DNA from: Plazaster borealis | Lineage: Eukaryota > Echinodermata > Asteroidea > Forcipulatida > Labidiasteridae | DNA: 64,000 nucleotides | NCBI GenBank assembly: GCA_021014325.1 | Contig: CM037472.1 | Span: forward strand, 5,208,001 to 5,272,000 | Direction: 5' to 3' | In this document: positions 47,352 through 58,659 of the stretch, piece after piece | Numbering within the stretch: position 1 is the stretch's first letter | Layout: each line of letters starts with the position of its first letter | The notes under the pieces: generated by a model | Seen by the model: only the letters and a program-made list of their open reading frames with translations | The model's database searches: none | Told to the model about the DNA's origin: nothing | Made by a program: the position numbers and the translations under genes

Positions 47352-50300
47352 CCATTCCCTCGCATATCAGTGGTCCCACGGTATACTCTGCCTTTTCGCC
47401 ACTGTCATCGACGTCACCAATACGTAGCTTTGTTACGGGAAGCAGGTGCTTGTCTGTGAGCCTACCATAGTCTTCTCGCCACCGGCTGTCGCCTTTATCA
47501 CAGTTGCATCTTTTGCCCATTTGGTCACAGCTACCACCTGACACAAACAAGAATTTAGTTGTACTTGTTATTTTGTTTGGAAGGAAGTAGGCCTAACTTA
47601 GAAAAAAGTTATTCGACTTGGCAAGCTCCTTGGGGAAAAATAGGTATACGAAATAACGTCATGGACCTTTTTACGCATACAATTTTCTCGTGGGAATTTG
47701 CAGTGGTTTTTGACCACGTGAGGGCGTGTGTGAACCAATTTTTACGTGACGCAAAACAAGTAAAACGCGTTGCTTCGCGAACTGTTTTAGTTTGTTGGGG
47801 TGTTTGTTTGTTTGTTTGTTTGTTTTTACACTGTTGTTATTATTTGGCCACTGATACAACAAAACAACTACACAGGCAGTCAAAATAAGATACAGTTGTA
47901 ATTGTGATGTAAGGAAGTTCGCCATTCTTGAAAGGACTGATGGTACACCATCCCGACCAAACTTTCTGCCAATATTATCAGCCATGCAACTAACACAAGA
48001 GGAAATGGCAGGAATGAGCTAGTCAGCTGAAAAGTTGCATGCCTGTTTTATGGACCCGGTTTGAATTTCACCTCGGTTCCGGTTTTCAGAGTCCCTGACA
48101 TTGAATGCCGCCACCCCCCCCCCCCCACACACATGTTTGTTAGTCCAGTAAATAAAGGACTTCTCCTCCTTCTCCAGTTTTGGACTTAGTTTTTGTTTTA
48201 GAGACGTCCCTATTGGTTTTGTACACGAAAGCGAAGCGAGAACGTCCTCATCTGTCGGGACACCCGGGTCCCCAATTTAAAGTTTTCAGTTTGAATGGGT
48301 AGACATCCCCATACACACATAATTTTCTAAAAGTAAACAACATTTCTTCACCGTCTTCTCTACACAGCACCCGTATTACATTGCAAGACACTTTTTAGTT
48401 CCTCTGTTGCATTTATTACCAAAACAATATGCATGTTATAACACTCACCGCCGTACGAGCAGGCGCAGCCCTCAAAGCCAGCCGGGGCACCTCCCCAGTT
48501 GTACATCTGATCTCCATCCCTGGATTCCCACCAAGTCAGTATATTATTTCCTCTCCATATCTTGGAGTATTTACATTTTAAACTGACGTATTGGTAACAA
48601 GATGTAGACACCTCAGTCAGCGCTCCAATCTGCTCCATTGTGGGTCCATATGTGAACCATGTTTGAAATCTATCCTCATCGGATTCACTCGACGAGCTTA
48701 TGCCCCCCATCTCGTCTTCTGTATGGATTACTATTGTAGAACCTGTGAGTACAAATACATGCAAAGAGGAAGTCATTTTCGAGGTCGAAAAGCAAAGCTT
48801 CCAAAATTATTCAATTAAAAGGTCACGTGTGGCCCGTGTCGTGGCCGAGCGGTTAAGAGCACCGGACTCAAGCTCTGATGTGTTTCTGATATAGCCTGCC
48901 CGATATGGGACAGAGGGTGTCCCCCAAAAGTTCCCATACTATAACACACTATTTTCCTCTTGTATAGAACTCCCCCCCCTAAAATCCTCAAAATAATTCC
49001 TGAGATTCCAAGCACACAATGAAGACACAATATGGGGGGGTACACCATGCCCCATATCGAGCACCAATTATTGGTTTCTGATCAGCAGAGTGTGGGTTCG
49101 AGTCCCAGACTCCCAGTCATGACATCACTTGTATCCCTAGACGTTTTACCATATTATTGCTTTGTCCTTTGGATTGGACATTAAGCCGTAGATTCCGTGT
49201 ACTAGTATTGGTAGTGCACGTAAAATAACCCAGAACATCGTGAAAGAGTAGGGGTTAAAGGCACTGTACACGTTTGGTAATTACTCAAAATATAAATTAG
49301 CATAAAAACTATCTTTGTAATGAGCAACAGAGAGCTGTTGATAGTATAAAACATTGTGAGAAACGACTCCCTCTGAAGTAACGTAGTTTTTGAGAAAGAG
49401 GTAATTTCTCACTAGAATGAAAAAAAAACTTCTTGCAAGAAGTTTTTATTCCTATCTGAAAGCACACAAATTTGTACAACAAGGGTGTTTTTTATTTCAT
49501 CATTTTCTTGCAACTTCGATGACCAATTGAGCCCAAATTTTCACAGGCTTGTTATTTTATGCATATTATGTTGGGATACACCAAACGAGAACACTGATCT
49601 TTGACAATACCAAACGTGTACGATGCCTTTAACTCCGGTGTTTCTGGTTCATAGCAAGCACTCAGGTTTCCCCGGGCTTGCGAGCTACTGTGATTAAGTT
49701 CACGTAGGAGGCATCCTTGGATTCATTCCAGAAATATATAATAATAATAATAATAACATGCTGTGCGCTATAGGAAGAAGGATGTACGAAAGTTTCACCG
49801 GAGAAAGGGTATAAGATGCGCAAAATTGTGGTTCAAGAAAACTGAGCGTGAAAAATTGATTATATTCTAGTTTTCTGCCATTCATGAGTCATTAAAAATT
49901 AAAGGAAGGTAAACTTCTGCATGGCAATGGAAAAAATATGTAATGCTTGTAATAGTGACATATCTTTTGTCAGGAGCCATTTCATTGCCGTACGACATTC
50001 TGTTACTGGGATAAACATTCAGCCAAAAATATATATTGTGAAAGAGTACCGCGGTACCACATCACAGGACTTTTAAACCATGGCAAATTACACACAAAAT
50101 TTCCAAAAATCTCCAAATTCTCAAAATTGTTATGATTTTTTCTTTTCAAAATAGAAATTGGAAAAAAATTACAACAATACTGCTTTAAACGATTAATGTT
50201 TACAAAACCAACACATTCATTTTGAGTCCCAAAATGTTCGATGACTTAACTCATGGTTACAATTAATTCAAAGCAATGTGGCCATTAAAGGCAGGATATA

Positions 50301-50756
50301 CTTTTGATAACTGCCAAAGACCAGTATCCTCACTTGATGTATCCCAACTTTGCATAAGATTACCAATCTGTGAAAATTTGGGCTCAATTGGTCATCAAAG
50401 TTGAGAGAAAATAATGAAAGAAAAAAACACCCTTATTGCATATAGAAGTGTGCTTTCAGATGCCCGAGAAAGGCTTCACGCCTGAAGCCTTTTTCAGATT
50501 CAAATTGTTGGGGTAAAACAAGCATGTCAAGGTTGCCACATGCTGTAACTGTCACGTGATTTCCTTTCTTCTTAAATGGTCACATTGCTAGTGTCAAACT
50601 TGTTTAATAAAAATATAAAATAATGCAATTTACCATCTGTGATATTGCAAAGAACCTCGAATCCACCGAGACCCCCATCATCCCCATCGGGGTCGATGAA
50701 ACGACGTGCCGTATAGTCTCCTCCAATATCGGGTAACTCCTGGCAAGTCCTCAGAG
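47352..50756 (-). CDS. CNTNAP-type fibrinogen-like protein B (5' and 3' ends missing)
   Basis: Three exons join in phase 1: 50756-50634, 48742-48449 and 47537-47352. The first encodes one half-module (LRTCQELPDIGG, RRFIDPDGDDGG, FEVLCNITDG). The second carries WWESRDGDQMYNWGG and FEGCACSYGG. The third carries CNCDKGDSRW, LPVTKLRIGD and YTVGPLICEGMG. Domain order and intron phases are the same as in protein A, so the two are paralogs in tandem, same strand, about 7 kb apart. Only one N-terminal half-module is seen here against three in A. The fit to the canonical IDPDG motif is better than in A's first module. A signal-peptide exon should lie above 50756 but none was convincing. A weak candidate last exon (47118-47045, phase 1, ending TGA) is not included. 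The intron between the first two exons holds a SINE split by two later insertions. Confidence 0.78.
48891..49073. mobile_element. 183-bp element with 9-bp target duplication
   Basis: GTTTCTGAT flanks it on both sides (48882-48890, 49074-49082). Imperfect inverted ends contain CGATATGGG/CCCATATCG and a G/C run. A related fragment is at 54660-54780. Confidence 0.82.
49255..49632. mobile_element. TTAA MITE family A copy nested in the SINE
   Basis: TTAA at 49255-49258 and 49629-49632. Removal leaves GGGG-TTAA-CTCCGGTG, matching the SINE body block GGGGTTCGCCCCGGTG. Confidence 0.87.
50285..50515. mobile_element. Half of a family A-like MITE, reverse orientation
   Basis: TTAAAGGCAGGATATACTTTTG, then CTCAATTGGTCATCAAAGTTG as in other copies. 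It fades out after GCCTGAAGCCTTTTTCAGATTC, just before the gene B exon. Confidence 0.65.
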
Positions 50757-51176
50757 CTGAAAATAGGATAGAATCACTCATTCAATAGGAGCTTTGCATA
50801 GTGTGGAAGACAATATTAACTATGACTATCGGACAAAGTATACTAAAATCCGTTTCCATTCACTTTGTTATAAAAAAATATACATAATTATCTACAAATT
50901 AATCTGGGAAGGAAAAGTGTTGCACTTCGCGCTTGCTTTAAAACGTGTTAAAGGTACCGGTACTATACTCTGGTAGAAAAGCGGGAATTGAAACTGAACT
51001 TTAAATAAAGAAGTAGTTTCCTGATGACAAACACGAATCAATGATGTATATTACTGAGGAGGCCCCTTTCCGAAACGAACCAGGAATGAGGTGTCTCAAC
51101 GCCTCGGACAGTTTGTCTTCAGGAGAACCACTATCCTGCTTGAAAAAATAGGCCTGTCACTTGGAAACTAGCGATA

Positions 51177-51327
51177 GACCGTGCAAGTCTCGCGCGTATT
51201 CGGACATTTTTGGGACCATTTTGGTACCATGGCCGTACAATACATTGCTTTAAGACGTGTGAAGGAACTTAAACTCGCTTACTTTAGTGGGTCCCAAGTT
51301 CGAAAACGCGCGAGACTTGCACAGTAT
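51177..51327. mobile_element. Inverted-repeat element
   Basis: GACCGTGCAAGTCTCGCGCG and CGCGCGAGACTTGCACAGT are inverted, with inner GGGACCA/GGGTCCC-like arms. Related to 29759-29899. Confidence 0.8.
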
Positions 51328-51820
51328 ATTCGTAAAAACTTTACCATAGCCCAACTGCAGAACGCATATCATAAGCACGGTAGATATCAAAACTTTTGAA
51401 ACAGATTTATGTAGTTTACCGCCCATGCTGAGTCTGCATTACTGCTGCAGCGACTCAATCTGATCCCCTCCAACAGATGTGTGTTGTTTTTATAATTGTA
51501 ATGGTTAACGCATCCATGATGATGCAATCAATACTGCGTTAATAATTAAAAACTGGGTCATGGCGTGGAACCACGAAACAGCCAATCGTTCACACATTAT
51601 TTGCTTTCCCCCAGCCTATTTTCCCATCAATCTTGGACTTGACATTTAACTGTGAATGAGGTTCGACGCATCGTCGTGTGGTACGGGTAGCGATATTTGT
51701 GCAGGCGGGGCCACGATGGGAGACCTCCGCTCTTTGTTTAATGTTGCTATAATAGTTGGGAGTACTTTTTGGCTTGTTTGTTTTTAATTACTTCTTCAGA
51801 ACTGTTAAACTTATATGACA

Positions 51821-52085
51821 TTAAAGGCACGGTACACTTTTGGTAATTACTCTACGTTAATCACCATAACAATTTACTTGGTAAGGAACACTGAAGAGCT
51901 GTTGATATACAAAAATTGTGAGAAACGACTCCCTTTGAAGTAGCGTAGTGGAGAAAGGGGTAATTTTCACCCCAAAATTTTAATCGGAGAAAGGCTTCAG
52001 GCATGAGGTCTTTCTCAGGCATCTTAAAGCACACATTATGCAACAAGGTTTTTATTTATTTATTATTTTCTTGCAACTTGCAAGC
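51821..52085. mobile_element. Family A-like MITE, right end lost
   Basis: TTAAAGGCACGGTACACTTTTG starts it, and GAAACGACTCCCT and TTTTCTTGCAACTTG follow in family order. The centre is different from other copies (GGCTTCAGGCATGAGG). Confidence 0.65.
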
Positions 52086-54223
52086 ATCAGTGAATTTTCA
52101 AGAAAAAAATCACCCGAGTTGCTCTTATATCGTTGAAAAATGGAGAATTGATTGATATCAAGTAGGGCCTACTTCTTTGTATAATTAACAAGAAGTTACA
52201 AATAAGAATCAAGTTACGTGTAGACCTCTACGCAATCGTCTACTCTGTTGACAGCTGCCGCTGCACTTTTTCAAGCATTTTTCTCAAGCACTGTTCTCTC
52301 ATTGCAAGTTCATCTTCTCACGCACCATTTTTATAGCAAGAATCACACACGAGTGCTAAAAAGATGATCATGTAAAACATCCCGCACAAACTTTGTCAAA
52401 TGTGTAAAACAAGCGGAAATATCCCAGATATGCGTTACCTTTAATCATACAAACATTCCGTTGCCGATTTCAACTTTCTGTTCTCATGCATCGTAACATA
52501 ATGTGCACCACACAGTGCGTCACCACTTTCTTTTCCAAGGAGCAGACGACACAAAGTTTTGCAATACAGTCACGTGGTATACATTTCACCAATCAAAATG
52601 TGTGTTATTAAATACTTTGGGGCGCTCTTGTTGCTATGACGTCACTCAAGCCTAGCACCATTCATCATGCAACCAAGCAAGCAAACGTTGTGTGCCTTGT
52701 GTGTACATTCGTGTATGCTCCACCGACCCCATGCATAGATTAATCAAAATCATGGCCGTGGTGATCAATTGACTGGTGGTACGGTGCACACTAAGTTGAA
52801 TCATCCATGGTTGAATCGTGAATAACCAACGTTACGTGCATGAACTTAAAGTCAAGTAAAATTTAGACGGAAATTGATTTGGTTATGGGGTAAGTACACG
52901 ATGTGAGTTTAGTTACCAAGCAAATGTAGTGTTCTGGCGGTGTGAGATGGTGGCCATTGCATTGTATTGTTGTTATAACTTGTACTTTTTTTAAGTTAAC
53001 ATTAAAAAGTTAATGTAGGCCCTATGTGAATTACTTTAACTTAGGCATGTGTATGTATATTGTTTTAAGCCTAACTTGAAAAAAATTCCCTCTGCAGGCT
53101 CTGGGCCCTGCCTGGCCTTACGTTTTAACACTAGTCGATTTTGCTTTATCTTGTTTATCCTCCCGTACCCCAATTTCGCGCATCACAAATATTCGCGCAG
53201 GTACCTTTCCCGACGCATATTATTTTGTTTACAATACGCAGTGACTAAATTTTTTTTATTTCATGAAAGTATAAAGCCTGATAAACAATTTCCTGCGAAG
53301 ATGTGGAAAATCAAAGCCTTTCCGGTAAGATTTTAGATAAATTACAAATGTAGTATACAATCTTACCTTTTTAGACTAAATACAAAACATAGCTAGATAA
53401 GATGGTCGATTAAAAAAACAAGAAAACACTGAAAGTTCTGTGCGTATCGTCTGCCATACTTCAATACTTAAATTACAAGACCACGTGATTTTCATTTAAC
53501 AACAGAGGGCGTACAAAATACTACGGAAGGTTGAAGTGGACGTGCGCCTTATAATCCTTTTTTCAGAAATTACGAATTGTTTGCATTTAACTGGACGCGG
53601 GGCTTACCAACTTTGTGATAACAGCGCAGAGTCCATTTCCCACCTCGCCAACCCCACCACCCCTTCCCGTAAATAATTATCACTGCCGATTTCAACCGGC
53701 AGCTTCCCTGCCGCACGGACTAAAAGCATTTAGAAGAAAGGCGGGACAATAGGGACTCCGTAGTGGCGTTCCAGCCCAAGTGCGCGAATTCATGTGACGG
53801 AAAACGAAACTTGACAAATCGGGGTCGATTGCAGACGACGAGTTTCGTTGTGCTTTGACGATGTTCTGCAGGCTTCAAATTCTCCTCTCAGGTGGGCTTT
53901 GACATCAAACAATTAAAATTAAAGCTAAAAGTTGTTCTTGATTCTGTTAATCAAGGTAAAATTCAATTTCAATTCTTACGTGCGCGAATAATGGGGATAC
54001 GAGGATATAATTTGTTTATAATAACAAAAATTCCGCTTCAACAAAACGAATATTGACCAACAACAAAACCAAACAACACACACAGATTACATCTTCTTAC
54101 TCCTAACGAGTCCTAGCCATGTTATGCTAGCCCATGGAAGAAGGAATAGAGGCTAGCCCTCCTGGTACGTAGTCGTTGTCTCTCCAATTGCACCGACACT
54201 GACACTGACACTGTGACAGTGAC

Positions 54224-54320
54224 AGTGTCACTTACTCCTAGAACTATGAGGTTCATTTCGCTATCGTCTTCACGGAGACGATAGCGAACGAACCTCATAG
54301 TTCTAGGAGTAAGTGTCACT
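54224..54320. repeat. Near-perfect palindrome, 45-bp arms
   Basis: The left arm 54224-54269 and right arm 54276-54320 are complementary from AGTGTCACTTACTCC to GCTATCGTCT, with about one mismatch. The spacer is only 6 bp. A GACACT/GTGACA-rich stretch flanks it on the left. Confidence 0.92.
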
Positions 54321-54554
54321 GACATGACATGTGACAGAATTTGACGCACATCAATATTTAAGTTGGTTAGCATACCTGATAAAAAACATAAATTGTTTTT
54401 CATTGTTTAACTTCACTTGACCACCGGCAATTAATATACTATATGCAAATATTATACAAATTTGATGGTTGTTTGTTTGTTAAAAATTGAGTGGAAAGCA
54501 ATCAGTTAATAAAAAGCTTACCTTTAATTAAATTTAGTTAATTTAAATTGAGGG

Positions 54555-54652
54555 TAGTTGCGATAATCGTAACTCTCCATCCTCCCGTCGGGAGGATCGT
54601 AACCTTCCATCCTCCCGGTCGGGAGGATGGAGGGTTACGATTATCACAACTA
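54555..54652. repeat. Palindrome of the 'CGTAACCCTCC' hairpin family
   Basis: TAGTTGCGATAATCGTAAC pairs with GTTACGATTATCACAACTA. The middle has repeated CATCCTCCCG/CGGGAGGATG arms. Confidence 0.88.
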
Positions 54653-54659
54653 TATCAAA

Positions 54660-54780
54660 ACATATTCTTTCCCTCTTGTACAGAAGTGCCACCCCCCCCC
54701 CCCACAAAAAATCCTCAAAAGAATTAATGAGATTTCAGAACATTACATACTGTATCAATGAAGATACAATGAAGTTTTTG
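54660..54780. mobile_element. Fragment related to the 48891-49073 element
   Basis: It shares CCCTCTTGTA, a C run, AATCCTCAAAA, GAGATT and CAATGAAGATACAATG with that element. Confidence 0.6.
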
Positions 54781-55889
54781 CCCTGAAAAGAACTGTAACC
54801 ATAAATTTCTTCATAGATTATTCGTTGAAGAACCCATGATTACTTAGTATGTTCTAGGATTTTCCAATAATTAAACTTTTTAAGGTTTTCCAATAATAAT
54901 TAGACTTTCTCTTCAAAGTTCATCAAGTGACAAGTATGACAATAATTAAGTTTTGGGACTGATAGTTCAGGGGAGGCAACCAAGTTAATTGCCGCCATGC
55001 CCCTGGCCATTGCCTTGGTGCCCTTTGAAATGTTCTAGTACACATTTGTATTTCTGTCATAGAGGTGCCCCCTACTACTACTAGGGAAGATTTCCTTTCC
55101 CTAAACAAGAACAAAGTATTTATAAGCAGTACTGCTTTACAAAAGATTTGTCTCACGTATGAATGAAGTTTGTTTTTTTTCTCTTTAACAAGTCTATTTC
55201 AGGAAAGGTAAAAGTTTGTAACAAGATGCACTAAACAGAAGGAGTGTTCCTCCATCTCCATCAATATCCAAGGACTGCAGACAGACTACGTGGGCCTAAT
55301 CATCATCAAAACAAGCTCCGTGGGGATTGTATGGGATTAAATAGACCTTGTGACGTGGATACAGCCTAATTATGTTGAATTAATTAGTGTTTATAGTAGA
55401 TTTTGGCTTCCTGTGGGGTTTCACTAATTCAACAAAAATGAAGACTCTCCGAGCATAAAATGAGAACCTAATGATTTGCTGTTGAGCAACGACGTGCGTG
55501 CACACATCATTTCCAATTATGAAGAGTGTACAACCCAGTGCTGATCTGCCACCAGCCAGCGCACACATCATGTTGACGTATAACAGTCTCCCAGCTCGGC
55601 AACAACGAACCATGCCACGGAACATGACTGGTGTTTATTTAGGAAGTGTGAGTCAAACATCCTTTTGTTTTTAGTTTAACTTAATTTGACCAATAAGTGT
55701 CCAACTAACAAATAGCTGTCAACTGCTTTTCGAAAAACTATTTTGGCTTCTGAACTTCTTGTGTTAGATAAGTAAGCAGTTTAGTTTTAGTGCCAAGTGA
55801 ATTAGAAATATTTTTACAGACAGGTGATAGAATACTCACTTTGTTCTCTACAGTGTTAGATTCAAATTAATACTTTCTTCAATCCAACA

Positions 55890-56309
55890 GGTTCAAAGTT
55901 TGATATTTGTCAACTTAATGCTGATGTATAGGAAAAATTATCAAGAAAGATACAGTAAAAGTCACCTGTGAAAGTTTGAGCTGAATACAGTAGTTTACTT
56001 GTTGAAATAACAACAAAAAGCTTTCTCGCTATTTTGTTATCAAGAACATTGAATCCCTCCTTGTTTAGCGAGGGGATAGCGGGTACCAACCGTGTCTCTG
56101 TCCACAGCATTCACAAACGGACAACATGGAATTTTGAATCTCCAAAACTCGACATACTTGTATTGATTTCTAATCCACAGGGGCATTTCAAACAAAACAT
56201 TTTAGTAGAATGCTTAGTTTCATTCTTTAAAACAAGAAGGCTTTCGAATAGAAATTACACATTTTTTTGTTCGAGATTACCAAAGTATGACCAGTCACCC
56301 TACCTTTAA
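55890..56309. mobile_element. MITE family C copy, left end decayed
   Basis: Right end CAAAGTATGACCAGTCACCC, TACCTTTAA. The interior TCACCTGTGAAAGTTTGAGC and GGGGCATTTCA match 1712-2101. Confidence 0.7.
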
Positions 56310-56762
56310 AGGTAGGGTCATACTTTGGTAGTGACTCCGAAAAATAATGTATACATTTTTATCAAATAGCATACTTGTTTTAAAGATGGTAATGGTACTA
56401 AGCATCAAGGGAAATTATTTTGTCTGAAATGCCCCTGTGGATTAGAAATCAATTAAAGTATGTCAACCAATTTGAATCTCCAAGATCGCCTGAAGGCTTC
56501 TTTTTGAGATTCAAATTTTCATGGTGTCCAATTGGGAATTCTGCAGCCAGAGATGTGGTAAGTACCCGCTGTCACCTCGCAAACGTGGATAGATTCAATA
56601 TTCTTGATGAAGATACTGTGACAGTTTCCTCAACAGGTAGACACAGTACACTGTATTCAACTGAAACTTTCACAGGTGACTTTTATTATATCTTGTTAAT
56701 TTTGCCTACAAATCAGCATAACGTTGACAAAAAACAACTGATGACCCAGGCCCTACCTTTAA
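56306..56762. mobile_element. MITE family C copy, back to back with the previous one
   Basis: TTAA at 56306-56309 (shared) and 56759-56762. Ends AAAGGTAGGGTCATACTTTG and CCCTACCTTT. It is opposite in orientation to its neighbour. Confidence 0.78.
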
Positions 56763-57213
56763 ACACTTTCCATAAAACTTAGCAGTTGATCAACTCCGAT
56801 TAGGGACTTGTTATGAGTGCAATGTATAAAGCTTTAGTCAGCACTGGTTTCAAAAACAAATCAGTTATGTTTCCCCTAGCTTTTTGTTATGTATTTTGAG
56901 ATGCAGACTGCTGTGACTTATCCGTACAAAAATAAATGCTGATTTTAAAGGTGTTAAACAAGTTTGGTAGTGATTAAAAAACCTTTTAATATCTTGGCTT
57001 TATTTTTTTATAAACTTGATACCGCTACTGCTACCTGTTGCCAATAGAAACAAGAACATTGCATCTTAACACTCTTCTCATTTTGATTTGCCAGCTAAAC
57101 ACATAATATATGACGTATGTACAAAAGCCTGACAAAACACCATTGTTTGATGTTTTCTCAACTCAAGATAACAAAGCATACTACATTAAGATAGACCTGC
57201 CACATCCTTATAC

Positions 57214-57536
57214 AGGGCTCCAATTTTACACTGGACCGCAGGCCCAAGGCCAGTGATTTTACATGTAACTTTGGGCCAGTAAACTCCGGACAAGTCCGAT
57301 GGTCTTGTGTTTGTGTTCAGATGTTGACTTTCAGTCTTATAACTATATCATTCTGTTGATTATTGAAGAATACAACCCATAATACAAATGAGATAAATCT
57401 TTCACTTAATAACAGTTCAAACAGTTCTCAATTCAATAGGGCCTACTGGTCTTGTACACCAAATTCTGGTCCGGTAAATATTTTTAGCTACAAGCCCTGT
57501 GGTCTTGTGGGTTTCCCCTCAAATTCGATCCCTGTT
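57214..57536. repeat. Dispersed repeat, 'TTACACTGGACC' family
   Basis: CAGGGCTCCAATTTTACACT, GGGCCAGTAAACTCCGGACA and TACAAGCCCTGTGGTCTTGT match 12422-12811. Confidence 0.68.
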
Positions 57537-58659
57537 ATATCTATCAATTAGTGTTTCTGGTTATCTTTAAAAATATTTTGGTTTAAAAAAAAAAAAGTTT
57601 GAAGGAAAATTCTTCCAAATTTCTACATATAAATGTTACACATTTTACAGTTTCATTACAACAAAGTTAAGTTACCAGTTTATCATTTATTACTTAGTTT
57701 TATTTAGGTTTGAAGAAAGCTGCTCTTTAATTTTGTAAATGAACTCACACATAAAAGCATTAATGACTTCAAATAGATACGTGTAGATACTTTAAATTTT
57801 TTCATTGGCTTTGAAGAACCTTTTTCTTGTTCAGGTTTTTTTCTGTTTGGTTACGTGTACCATGATCATACCATTGCCACACTGTAAACCTATGTAAATA
57901 TTTAGTTGATACAAAGACTCCCATATCCTGTGTGGAATTCATCACTGTTCATTTGGCACCTAGCAGTTTATGATGTGTACTGACAAACATAAGAGCTGAG
58001 TACAGTTACAGTATAAACATACAAATTAATCAGTTACTTCAGGAGTTTCACAGCTTGAATGGCATGCAATTGATTAAAAGTTAAACGAAAATGTTATGGG
58101 GTTTTTTCTTTTTTTTCTTTTTAATCCATAAGAAAAAGTAAGATTTTTTTTCATTTGAATGTTTTTGATTGTTTTAAGCACAATATGATGTCAGCTTGGA
58201 ATGAATTTCCCATGCTAATTGATTGATTATTTACAAGTGCGTGTAGAGTATGTAAGGTCATGCGATAGGTGATTGCTTTGTGTTGCTGCCGTAGTGCAGT
58301 TGTTGAATGTCTTTTTTGAAAGAAATATTTTGCTTACATTGTTTTCACAAGTAATTTTTTTTGTTGTAATCAGTGAATGATTTCCCTTGAATACCATAGC
58401 AAATGTATCAGTTGCTACTCAAAATCCGTCATTTGCGACTCAATAATTATTAACATTCAATGTGCACAAAACATGTTTCAAAATATTTTGCAATGGACAA
58501 ATGCTACCTGAAATCTTTCCCTGCATAATCCATTTATTGTTTCTGGAATGTTGTTGTAAGCAGTGCTTTTAAGTACCTCAGTGAATAACAGAAACTGTGG
58601 GATTCGCCTTTTGGTTTTTTGGTTTTTTTAACTAATGGTTATTTTGAATTTTTCTTCAG

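Larger units (their letters stand above)
48838..49740 (+). mobile_element. tRNA-Leu SINE interrupted by two later elements
   Basis: The head 48838-48890 (CGTGGCCGAGCGG, CTCAAGCTC) resumes at 49083 with CAGCAGAGTGTGGGTTCGAG. The body runs to 49254, breaks, and resumes at 49633 with CTCCGGTGTTTCTGG. A (TAA)n tail is near 49740. The two insertions are listed separately. The uninterrupted relative is 14735-15147. Confidence 0.82.
50757..58659. other. Interval between gene B exons and the right-hand gene
   Basis: The 5' exons of gene B (minus) and of the right-hand gene (plus) should lie in this stretch, but none was convincing. It holds MITEs, two hairpins near 54.2-54.7 kb, and AT-rich unique DNA, especially 57540-58650. 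Confidence 0.5.

Noticed and set aside
53049..53336. 95-codon + strand frame
   Set aside because: No codon or domain signal, and no in-phase link to the exon at 58660.
55380..55625. Minus-strand frame as a signal-peptide exon for gene B
   Set aside because: The N-terminus is Cys/Arg-rich, not a clean hydrophobic signal, and no phase-1 donor fits.
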